The translations under genes and the position numbers were made by a program. From NCBI GenBank assembly GCA_029856375.1, contig JAHQWX010000134.1, positions 1 through 5,823 on the forward strand: a stretch of DNA of 5,823 nt, in the 5' to 3' direction. The DNA comes from Promethearchaeia archaeon (GTDB lineage Archaea > Asgardarchaeota > Lokiarchaeia > Sigyniarchaeales > SOKP01). The notes under the pieces were generated by a model. That model saw nothing but the letters and a program-made list of their open reading frames with translations. It ran no database searches and was not told the DNA's origin. Positions 1 through 5,431 of this stretch are shown here, piece after piece. Position 1 is the stretch's first letter; each line of letters opens with the position of its first letter.

Positions 1-238
1 GGCTGATATAATCAAGGAGCGGGGAGTCAGCCAGATTAGCGATACCTCCGAACTTGAGTCCCAGGTGGCTGAGGTGATAAACAACAACGAACCGGCGGTG
101 GCGGACTACCGGGCGGGCAAGGCGCAGGCTGTTAAATTCTTGGTTGGCCAGGTTATGCGGGCGACCTCCGGGCGCGCCAATCCAAAGGTAGTCGGTGACC
201 TATTGGTGAAAAAGCTTAAGGAAGGTGCGGGATCTTAA
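1..238 (+). CDS. gatB: Aspartyl/glutamyl-tRNA(Asn/Gln) amidotransferase subunit B, C-terminal end (5' truncated by window)
   Basis: The reading frame starting at base 2 is open for 78 codons to TAA at 236-238. It carries the hallmarks of the GatB C-terminal YqeY/QAT-like helical domain: an ISDTSELE stretch, then VADYRAGKAQAVKFLVGQVM, then a TSGRANPK turn and a closing LLVKKLKE helix. GatB is the tRNA-binding kinase/transamidase subunit of the GatCAB complex, which converts Glu-tRNA(Gln) or Asp-tRNA(Asn) to the amidated form in the cytoplasm. This tail domain contacts the tRNA. The wording looks bacterial, perhaps Chloroflexota-like, though that is memory and not a search. Codons favour G/C in third position (cgg, gcg, ggc, gtg), unlike every later gene here. 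The rest of the gene lies upstream of the window. Identity is confident; its relation to the rest of the window is doubtful. Confidence 0.9.
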   Translation, partial: ADIIKERGVSQISDTSELESQVAEVINNNEPAVADYRAGKAQAVKFLVGQVMRATSGRANPKVVGDLLVKKLKEGAGS

Positions 239-260
239 GTCGGGTTTCAGAGGTGAAAGA
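239..260. other. Compositional junction
   Basis: G+C is about 57% over the first 180 nt by direct count and drops to roughly one-third soon after the gatB stop codon. The next coding piece begins abruptly inside what should be a longer enzyme. The two changes fall within about 20 nt of each other. No insertion-sequence ends, tRNA or flanking direct repeat is visible here. An assembly join between two genomes, or a true recombination or transfer boundary, would each explain it. Confidence 0.55.
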
Positions 261-591
261 TGTTAAATTCGACAAAGTTAAAGGCACGCTAATCGATTTA
301 AACCAATTCTATACTATCATGCCCGAATACGAGGGAATTGACGAGTGGCAGCTAATACTCCGGCGTGGAGAATCCCTAATTGACGAGTTAATCGTGAATG
401 TAAGCCCGAAAAAAGCAAAAAAATTCAACGAGGCGAAATTTATCGAGAGCTTGGCCAATTATATCAAAGAGAAAATGGAAATTTCTCCTAATGTGATACA
501 AGTAATGACTCCAGATGAGATCTCTCGATCGCTCGGAATGGAAACTCAGTTAAAAGAAAAGCGAATATTAGATTTGCGACCTAAAAAATAA
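253..591 (+). CDS. C-terminal fragment of a phenylacetate-CoA ligase-like (AMP-forming) enzyme
   Basis: The 112 residues resemble only the small C-terminal subdomain of the PaaK-like acyl-CoA ligases, which are normally about 430 residues long. Visible landmarks are KVKGTLIDLNQFYTIM at 8-23, EWQLILRRGES at 31-41, DELIVNV at 44-50, an amphipathic helix about 60-76, and the closing GMETQLKEKRILDLRPKK, where the swinging-domain lysine and the terminal DLRP signature sit. The large ATP-binding domain, with its P-loop and adenylate motifs, is absent. This piece alone therefore cannot activate a carboxylate. The only in-frame start is GTG at 253, with no usable SD before it; the GAGGTGA at 250-256 overlaps the GTG itself. 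It follows gatB by 14 nt, exactly at the composition break. Best reading: the 3' remnant of a gene cut at a junction. A stand-alone domain protein is less likely. Domain identity is fairly sure; being a functional gene is not. Confidence 0.65.
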   Translation: MKDVKFDKVKGTLIDLNQFYTIMPEYEGIDEWQLILRRGESLIDELIVNVSPKKAKKFNEAKFIESLANYIKEKMEISPNVIQVMTPDEISRSLGMETQLKEKRILDLRPKK

Positions 592-610
592 TCAATAATT
601 TTATTTTAAC

Positions 611-615
611 GAGGT
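611..615 (+). promoter_or_regulatory. Shine-Dalgarno site of the first hydrolase-fold gene
   Basis: GAGGT lies 6 nt upstream of the ATG at 622, which fixes the start. The preceding AT-rich gap after 591 (T-rich 597-608, A-rich 582-595) could hold a weak terminator or a TATA element. A separate promoter for the hydrolase cluster is therefore possible but not demonstrable. Confidence 0.6.
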
Positions 616-621
616 AGAATA

Positions 622-1419
622 ATGATCATCTTATTTTGGATTTTATCCGGCGTATTTCTTGGATTCTTTTTTTATTTTTTACTAAGAATCCTACAAATGA
701 GACATGATAAAATCAATAAACGATGGGGGAGAGTTTATACAGATAATTTAATAATTGAGGAAAAAACATTCAGGCTCTCAGATGAGATTGAAATCAGAGC
801 ATGGAGCTATGGTTCGACAGATTTTATTGATTACGAGCATAAAATGCCTGGAGTTATTATAATTCCAAGAAGAGATAAAAAATACCCATATTTTGAGCAT
901 TGGGGAGCTCACTTCGCTTTACAAGGGTATCCTACTCTGTGCATTGAAGTTTACGATAAGAAACTATCGTTAAACAAATTCGTAAATAAATATAGTTCAA
1001 TCTTACGATCAATAAAACAAGAGTTCGTAAACGATAAGCGAGTAGATGCAAGCAAATTCGTGTATTTCGGCGTCGAAGATAGCGCTAAAGTAGCCTTACT
1101 CGAAGGTTTAAAGGATGAATCTGTGAAAGTAGTTTGCGGAATTTCAATGCCAAAAATTCATTCAAGTGAAATTAAAAAAGATTTGGGAGATACTGATGTG
1201 TACTTAATGCATTGTAAAGACGATGAAATAGTTCCATATGTGGATTTCGAACACAACAAGAAGGTTTTAAATGTAGGAGAGCATGATTTTCTCTCGCTTG
1301 ATCTTGGTGGGCACCATATCATTTGTCAAGAACCCATAGCTTCTGCTTTTTTCAGTATTTTAATTAAGAAGAAATTACAGCCCAAATATCGACAAATTGT
1401 AAGGAAGGAGATTTCTTAA
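622..1419 (+). CDS. Membrane-anchored alpha/beta hydrolase-like protein lacking the catalytic serine (probable pseudoenzyme)
   Basis: 265 residues with one N-terminal membrane helix (about 2-24), then a basic stretch (MRHDKINKRWGR) that predicts a cytoplasmic soluble domain. The C-terminal half aligns by eye with the two downstream hydrolases: HCKDDEIVPYVDFEHNKKVL (197-216) matches their HCKDDE...NKKVL, and GGHH (229-232) matches their catalytic GNH. The acid (Asp201) and histidine (His232) are thus kept. The nucleophile elbow GxSxG is replaced by GVEDS (150-154), with Glu at the serine position. The HG oxyanion motif is replaced by PRRD (82-85). The lid of about 70 residues seen downstream shrinks to about 20. 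A hydrolase by the usual mechanism is therefore unlikely; a regulatory or binding partner of the neighbours is more plausible. It is the first gene of the cluster and overlaps the next by one base (TAATG). The relationship is by visual alignment, not a search. Confidence 0.75.
   Translation: MIILFWILSGVFLGFFFYFLLRILQMRHDKINKRWGRVYTDNLIIEEKTFRLSDEIEIRAWSYGSTDFIDYEHKMPGVIIIPRRDKKYPYFEHWGAHFALQGYPTLCIEVYDKKLSLNKFVNKYSSILRSIKQEFVNDKRVDASKFVYFGVEDSAKVALLEGLKDESVKVVCGISMPKIHSSEIKKDLGDTDVYLMHCKDDEIVPYVDFEHNKKVLNVGEHDFLSLDLGGHHIICQEPIASAFFSILIKKKLQPKYRQIVRKEIS
1401..1410 (+). promoter_or_regulatory. Strong Shine-Dalgarno site inside the upstream gene
   Basis: AAGGAAGGAG ends 8 nt before the ATG at 1419 and lies within the 3' end of the preceding coding sequence. 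It fixes the start of the second hydrolase. Together with the 1-nt TAATG overlap, it indicates translation from a shared transcript with possible coupling. Confidence 0.75.
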
Positions 1420-2528
1420 TGTCAGCTGGGGAAATTGAAGTACATAAAATAGAATGGAGCGATTTTCTAGTTAAATTTCTTTCGATATTGATTTTAGTCA
1501 TCTCTGTTCCTCACATATTATTCTGGATTCCCGTTTGGTTACAATTGCCTCCATTGAATTTGAATTTAGGATGGCAATTGAACGGTAATCCACAATTACC
1601 AAGCCTTATGTTAAATATTTTCTATTTTTTACTCTCTATTGGCTTCATTGGAGCGAAATGGATTCAAATAGACTTATTATTAAATAGATTTCCAATAGAA
1701 ACTATTTCTGATCAAATTTCTTTCGAATATATAAAGGTTCCTATAGGTGGAGGTCATTTCCTTCCTGGAGACATAATAAAGGGACCTTTAACACTTAAAG
1801 AAAATGCACCAGTCGCTATTGTGTGTCATGGATTAGGAGGGGAAAGGACAAATTTTTACAATTTTGGGATACCACTATCTTTTATGGGCTTTGCATGCGT
1901 AATGTGTGACTCGAGAGGGCATGGAGAAAACCAAGGTGTGTTCGGAAATAAATGGGATTTTCTATGGATTGTTAAGGATTTCAGTAGAATAGTTGATTTT
2001 GTTGAAAAACGCTCGGAAAAAGTTGGTGATTTAGACGCTGACGACATGATGTGCCTGGGTTTCAGTATGGGAGGTATAATTGCGTTAAATGAAGCGTACT
2101 TAGATGAAAGAGTAAAGTTTCTCATTGCCGTATGTACTTTAGGAGATGCTGAATTTCAGACTTACAGAAAAATGGAGACGCTCTCTGAAAAGATTATAAG
2201 AGCGGGATTTGAGATTATGGGAATCAATTACAGACCAACTCCGCTACAAGCGAGGTTCTTATCTCCATTTTTAAATTCCTTTAATAGGAAAAAAGGATTT
2301 TTCGGGCATCCAGTCTATTGGGAAGTCGACAACGATTATCGGGTTATGCTCGCTCACTGCAAAGACGATGAAGTTCTTCATTACGGAAATTTTGAAAAAA
2401 ATAAGAAGGTTTTAGATATGCCCCCCGAGAATTATATCGATTTCGAAAAAGGGAATCACGCGTTTGCAGGAATGGAAACTGCGTTAATAGGTAAATTTCT
2501 TCTATGGTTCTGGCAAAGAGGTTATTAA
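1419..2528 (+). CDS. Membrane-anchored alpha/beta hydrolase (first tandem paralogue)
   Basis: 369 residues. Two membrane helices (about 17-40 and 63-83) flank a proline-rich, uncharged loop (QLPPLNLNLGWQLNG, 42-56). Positive charges before helix 1 and after helix 2 suggest both ends are cytoplasmic, so the enzyme domain (from about 100) faces the cytoplasm. The domain carries the oxyanion HGLGG (137-141), DSRGHG (164-169), nucleophile elbow GFSMGG with Ser216 (214-219), a helical lid region about 240-300, acid Asp317 in HCKDDE, and His347 in GNH. It ends in LLWFWQRGY. The layout matches the serine hydrolase/acylaminoacyl-peptidase/lysophospholipase-like superfamily. The substrate cannot be read from sequence; lipid ester, thioester or peptide are all possible. 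The start is supported by the SD at 1401-1410. The next gene, 10 nt on, encodes a close paralogue (about half the residues identical by eye). Confidence 0.85.
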   Translation: MSAGEIEVHKIEWSDFLVKFLSILILVISVPHILFWIPVWLQLPPLNLNLGWQLNGNPQLPSLMLNIFYFLLSIGFIGAKWIQIDLLLNRFPIETISDQISFEYIKVPIGGGHFLPGDIIKGPLTLKENAPVAIVCHGLGGERTNFYNFGIPLSFMGFACVMCDSRGHGENQGVFGNKWDFLWIVKDFSRIVDFVEKRSEKVGDLDADDMMCLGFSMGGIIALNEAYLDERVKFLIAVCTLGDAEFQTYRKMETLSEKIIRAGFEIMGINYRPTPLQARFLSPFLNSFNRKKGFFGHPVYWEVDNDYRVMLAHCKDDEVLHYGNFEKNKKVLDMPPENYIDFEKGNHAFAGMETALIGKFLLWFWQRGY

Positions 2529-2538
2529 GGCTGAAATT

Positions 2539-3639
2539 ATGCAAATAAGACAGAAATTACGAGAAGTTAATTGGAGTAATTTTCTAATTAAATTGATTTT
2601 AACATTTGTCTTATTTTCTACAGTTCCGCATGTTCTTTTTTACATACCTTACTGGCTTCAATTGCCCCCTTTGAGCTTAAATTTGGGGTGGGAGTTCAAT
2701 GGTGATATATATCTCCCCAGTTATTACTTGAGTATTTTTTACGCGATGGCGGGAGGATGCTTTATCGCGTTTACTATCGTCCGATTTGATTACAAATTCA
2801 ATAGGCAAATACGGGAGGTTAAGACAGAACAAGTTTCTCTCGAAAAAATAAAAATCCCAATCGGAGGAGGCAATAGTTTGGTCGGAGACCTTTTAAAAAG
2901 CCCAATTACCCCAAAAAATAATGCATCAGTACTCATTATGTGCCATGGCTTGGGAAGCAAGAAGGAAATGTTACATTATCTAGGATTTCCGATGGCCTTT
3001 ATGGGATTTGCTGTCTTGCTATACGATTCAAGAGGGCACGGCGAAACGAAATTTGGGAAAAAATTCGATTCTTTATACATTATTAGAGATTTGAGTAATG
3101 TTATTGATTATATCCAAGAGAGAGCGGAAGAATTGGGAGACTTAAGTAGTGATAATATTTTTGTGTTTGGTATTAGTATGGGCGGAGGCGTCGTTTTGAA
3201 CGAAGGATATTTGGATCAGCGTGTGAAATTCGTGATTGCGTGCTGTTCTTGGGCAGACTACCAAATGACCGCTACTAGAAAGCTTAAGAATCTTTCAGAG
3301 CGCATCGTAAAAGCGGGATACGAACTACAAGGAATAAATTTAACGCCTTCTAACTTACAAAATAGACTGGTCTCTCCGATATTGAACTCGTTCAACAAAA
3401 AGAAAGGATTTTTCGAACAGCCAGTAGATTGGAGGGTTGATAACGATTATCGCGTTATGTTAGCACATTGTAAGGACGACGAATTTATTAATTACGAGAA
3501 TTTTAAAATTAATAGGGATTTCCTGAAAATGAAATCCGAGAATTACATCGTATTCGACAAGGGAAATCATACATTTTCAGGCGTAGAGACCTCTTTAATG
3601 GGAAAATTGCTCTTGTGGTTGTGGCAAAGAGGCTACTAA
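2539..3639 (+). CDS. Membrane-anchored alpha/beta hydrolase (second tandem paralogue)
   Basis: 366 residues, aligned end to end with the preceding protein with only a short gap after DSRGHGE. Two N-terminal membrane helices (about 16-40 and 62-82) surround the same QLPPLSLNLGW loop. The enzyme domain has HGLGS (136-140), DSRGHG (163-168), elbow GISMGG with Ser213, a shared lid motif SERIVKAGYELQGIN (253-267), LNSFNKKKGFF, acid Asp314 in HCKDDE, and His344 in GNH. It ends in LLWLWQRGY. All catalytic positions are present, so it is expected to be an active serine hydrolase of unknown substrate at the cytoplasmic membrane face. The ATG at 2539 is 10 nt after the previous stop; the local AAGG gives only a weak SD, so translation may be coupled. 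DNA identity with its twin is patchy, with many synonymous differences, so the duplication is old. It is the last gene of the cluster, followed by a T-run. Confidence 0.85.
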   Translation: MQIRQKLREVNWSNFLIKLILTFVLFSTVPHVLFYIPYWLQLPPLSLNLGWEFNGDIYLPSYYLSIFYAMAGGCFIAFTIVRFDYKFNRQIREVKTEQVSLEKIKIPIGGGNSLVGDLLKSPITPKNNASVLIMCHGLGSKKEMLHYLGFPMAFMGFAVLLYDSRGHGETKFGKKFDSLYIIRDLSNVIDYIQERAEELGDLSSDNIFVFGISMGGGVVLNEGYLDQRVKFVIACCSWADYQMTATRKLKNLSERIVKAGYELQGINLTPSNLQNRLVSPILNSFNKKKGFFEQPVDWRVDNDYRVMLAHCKDDEFINYENFKINRDFLKMKSENYIVFDKGNHTFSGVETSLMGKLLLWLWQRGY

Positions 3640-3640
3640 T

Positions 3641-3658
3641 TCTTATCAATTTTTTTTT
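3641..3658 (+). terminator. T-run terminator of the hydrolase cluster
   Basis: Directly after the stop codon at 3637-3639 there is a run of nine T (3650-3658) with no GC-rich hairpin before it. This is the form usual for archaeal intrinsic termination. Confidence 0.5.
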
Positions 3659-3700
3659 AATAGAAACTCATTTTAAGTATAATCGCAAATTTGATTCATA

Positions 3701-3724
3701 ACTAAATAAATTTAAAATTTTAAA
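3701..3724 (+). promoter_or_regulatory. Probable TATA-type promoter of the MFS transporter gene
   Basis: An AT-only stretch follows the purine-containing ACTAAATAAA and includes a perfect 14-bp palindrome, TTTAAAATTTTAAA, at 3711-3724. It ends 24 nt before the ATG at 3749. A TATA box here would place the transcript start close to the ATG, giving a leader of a few to about 12 nt. Only GGG at 3738-3740 resembles an SD. The palindrome could instead be an operator, or chance in AT-rich DNA. Confidence 0.4.
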
Positions 3725-3748
3725 CATCTACAAAAAAGGGCGTATATT

Positions 3749-4957
3749 ATGAGTGAAGAAAATATACAAGTTTATGGAACTCGTTGGACCGTACTCTTAC
3801 TATTTATGTTCCCGAATCTTGTTTTACAAATTCTCTGGATTAGTTTCGCGACAGTAACCACAGATGCGATGGCGTTTTATAATGTTACTGATGAACTAAT
3901 GATCTATTTATTATCAATGTCTTTTATGGTTGTATATATCCCAGTTGCATTTATCGCGTCGTGGTTGATTGATAAGTACGATTTCAAAGTGGGAGCTGGA
4001 ATCGGGGCAGTACTTACAGCAATTTTTGGATTTCTAAGGATATTTACTGTGGGCAGTTTTGAATTAGTTCTGATTTTTCAAATTTTTCTAGCTATAGGAC
4101 AACCTTTTCTATTAAATAGCGTTACTAAATTATCTGCAAATTGGTTTCCCGAGTCAGAACGCACTACAGCGACGGGAATTGCGCTCATTTCCTCGTTTCT
4201 AGGAAACGCAATCGGACTGTTTTTAACACCGTTTCTCGCATTGATAAGTTTTCAATCGATAAATATTGTTTATGGAATACTCGCTCTCGCTTCTGGAATC
4301 CTATTTATAGTGTTTGCAAAAAACAAACCACCCACCCCTCCTTCAAGCGAAATAAGGACCGAAAAAGTATTTATGGTAGAAGGCCTTCGACAATTATTCA
4401 AAAACAAGGATTTTCTCATATTATTTGCAGTCTTTTTAGTTGGATTAGGTGTTTTTAACACAGTTCTAACTTTTATTGAGGGAATAGTAATTCCACGAGG
4501 TTATGATTCAACTTTTGCTGGAATTCTTGGCGGTTTAATGTTAATCGGTGGAATAGTTGGTAGTTTTGTAATCTCTGTACTCTCTGATAAATATCAAAAG
4601 CGAAAGATATTGTGCATTATTTCACTTTTAATTGCTTCTGTCTCGTTATTCGTCATTTCGTTGGCTTCAATAGACGCCGTACTGCTGCTATTTGGTTTTA
4701 TATTTGGATTTGGTCTAATCTCTGCTGCTCCAGTCGCTTTAGAGTACGCTGTAGATGCCACGAGTCCCGTACCAGAAGCAAGTTCGAACGGCATGCTAAT
4801 GATGATTGGACAAGTAGGAGGAATTATTTTTATACTTGGTCTTGAAGATTTGCAAATGCCTGTAACTCTAGATTACTTTCCAGCGCTAATCCTTCTGACT
4901 ATTTTACTCGCAATTTGCTTTGTACTTGCATTCTTCTTGAAAGAAACTGAAAAATAA
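3749..4957 (+). CDS. MFS transporter, FLVCR-like family
   Basis: 402 residues with twelve hydrophobic segments in two sets of six: about 13-35, 50-72, 81-100, 105-125, 141-165, 172-190, then after a polar loop (191-219) 221-245, 257-278, 286-304, 309-332, 348-365 and 376-397. Motif-A-like loops sit at DKYDFKVG (75-82) and SDKYQKRK (279-286). The first half matches, from memory, the pattern of eukaryotic FLVCR/DIRC2 proteins: RW near the N-terminus, W30-ISF in helix 1, LSMSFMVVYIP, SWLID, and GQPFLLN followed by KLSANWFPESER. Trp30, Gln118 and Gln355 fall where human FLVCR1 has residues reported to line the choline site; the site's tyrosine is not evident. Eukaryotic members export or import choline/ethanolamine and were earlier linked to haem. 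The substrate here is unknown, with a small amine or alcohol as a guess. The gene stands alone behind its own promoter and converges with the next one. The MFS call is near certain; the subfamily call is good. Confidence 0.85.
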   Translation: MSEENIQVYGTRWTVLLLFMFPNLVLQILWISFATVTTDAMAFYNVTDELMIYLLSMSFMVVYIPVAFIASWLIDKYDFKVGAGIGAVLTAIFGFLRIFTVGSFELVLIFQIFLAIGQPFLLNSVTKLSANWFPESERTTATGIALISSFLGNAIGLFLTPFLALISFQSINIVYGILALASGILFIVFAKNKPPTPPSSEIRTEKVFMVEGLRQLFKNKDFLILFAVFLVGLGVFNTVLTFIEGIVIPRGYDSTFAGILGGLMLIGGIVGSFVISVLSDKYQKRKILCIISLLIASVSLFVISLASIDAVLLLFGFIFGFGLISAAPVALEYAVDATSPVPEASSNGMLMMIGQVGGIIFILGLEDLQMPVTLDYFPALILLTILLAICFVLAFFLKETEK

Positions 4958-4967
4958 TAACGAAAAT
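4949..4967 (-). terminator. Probable T-rich terminator of the coiled-coil gene
   Basis: Read on the minus strand, the bases just past the TGA at 4992-4994 are A-rich, then become T-rich (TATTTTCGTTATTATTTTTC) across the last codons of the converging transporter gene. No hairpin is visible. The call rests on T-richness and position only. Confidence 0.3.
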
Positions 4968-4968
4968 A

Positions 4969-5001
4969 TATTTTATTTTAAACTTTTATTTTCATTTTTT
5001 T
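4969..5001 (+). terminator. T-rich terminator of the transporter gene
   Basis: Starting 11 nt after the transporter stop, five T-runs of four to seven bases follow in close series, ending with seven T at 4995-5001. No stable hairpin precedes them. The region runs into the 3' end of the converging minus-strand gene. Confidence 0.5.
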
Positions 5002-5339
5002 AAAAAATCGGGAAGGACTTTATCTAAACCAAGGGTTTTTATAATGGTGTCCTTGAGATCCATCTGAAACTTCATTTCGGACATAGTTTTCAGAGCTTCC
5101 CTAAGCGCTTCTGAAAAGTTTTCGCTCATCCCTTGAATAGTGTCAGATGTGATTTTCAAAGAATCCCTTATTGTGGTATGAGTCTTGTTGAGCTCCGATG
5201 TCATTTTCTCCATGCTTTCTGTCATTTTCTCGGCAAGGACAATAATCTTTTCGCTCATCTTAGATATCTCTGTACTGACTGATATCATTTGAGTGTTCAT
5301 TGATTCAAGTTCTTTTTTTAACTCTTTTATTCCCAACAT
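4992..5339 (-). CDS. Small methionine-rich coiled-coil protein, function unknown
   Basis: 115 residues, no signal peptide or membrane helix, not recognised as a named family. Hydrophobic residues recur in 3-4 spacing through most of the length (M28, I32, L35, M39, M43, M46, L50, I57, L61, I68, M71, F75, L79, L83, M86), predicting a long coiled coil from about 14 to 95. It is rich in Met (11), Ser, Thr, Glu and Lys. A short distinct tail (DTIIKTLGLDKVLPDFLKK, 97-115) may be a docking segment. The pattern resembles the helical bundles of tether, chemoreceptor-signalling or prefoldin-like proteins, but coiled coils are too generic to assign a role. The ATG has no SD and lies 26 nt after a TATA-like stretch. 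The 3' end converges on the transporter with a 34-nt gap. A real gene is likely, given the strong heptads and clean stop. Confidence 0.75.
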   Translation of the reverse strand: MLGIKELKKELESMNTQMISVSTEISKMSEKIIVLAEKMTESMEKMTSELNKTHTTIRDSLKITSDTIQGMSENFSEALREALKTMSEMKFQMDLKDTIIKTLGLDKVLPDFLKK

Positions 5340-5365
5340 GTTCGCTATTAAATATTAAGGATACA

Positions 5366-5382
5366 AATTTATTAAATTAAAT
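5366..5382 (-). promoter_or_regulatory. Probable TATA-type promoter of the coiled-coil gene
   Basis: On the minus strand the AT-only run TTTAATTTAATAAATTT ends 26 nt before the ATG at 5339. This predicts a very short leader. A second AT-rich run (TTAATATTTAAT, 5346-5357) is nearer but probably too close to the start codon to act as the TATA box. Confidence 0.35.
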
Positions 5383-5401
5383 CTCATTTCTAAGAATAAT
5401 A

Positions 5402-5413
5402 ATTAAAATAAAG
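5402..5413 (+). promoter_or_regulatory. Probable TATA-type promoter of the last membrane-protein gene
   Basis: ATTAAAATAAAG ends 18 nt before the ATG at 5432, and no SD lies between. The 92-nt gap 5340-5431 separates two divergent genes, so it must hold both promoters. The exact box is a judgement among several AT-rich candidates. Confidence 0.3.
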
Positions 5414-5431
5414 ATTTTTGGTTGAAAACTT

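Noticed and set aside
171..178. GGCGCGCC palindrome
   Set aside because: It falls within conserved GatB codons (SGRAN) in GC-rich DNA; there is no sign of a regulatory role.
250..292. GAGGTGA followed by ATG at 260, a good SD-start pair
   Set aside because: The ATG at 260 is out of frame with the ligase fragment and stops after ten codons (TAA 290-292). It shows only that the GTG at 253 lacks its own SD.
1856..2125. Minus-strand open frame of 89 codons inside the first tandem hydrolase
   Set aside because: It lies wholly opposite a well-supported catalytic domain and reads as low-complexity Ser/Pro/Lys text with no promoter or SD.
2344..2544. Minus-strand open frame of 66 codons over the end of the first tandem hydrolase
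   Set aside because: It is opposite conserved motifs (HCKDDE, GNH, WQRGY), and no start signals are seen.
1419..3639. Recent tandem DNA duplication or possible assembly repeat of the two hydrolases
   Set aside because: Aligned blocks differ at many synonymous and replacement sites, and only about half the residues match, so this is an old duplication, not a collapsed or artefactual repeat.
4141..4845. Several short alternative frames on both strands within the transporter gene
   Set aside because: The transporter frame is continuous with twelve helices. The alternatives are compositional shadows without translation signals.
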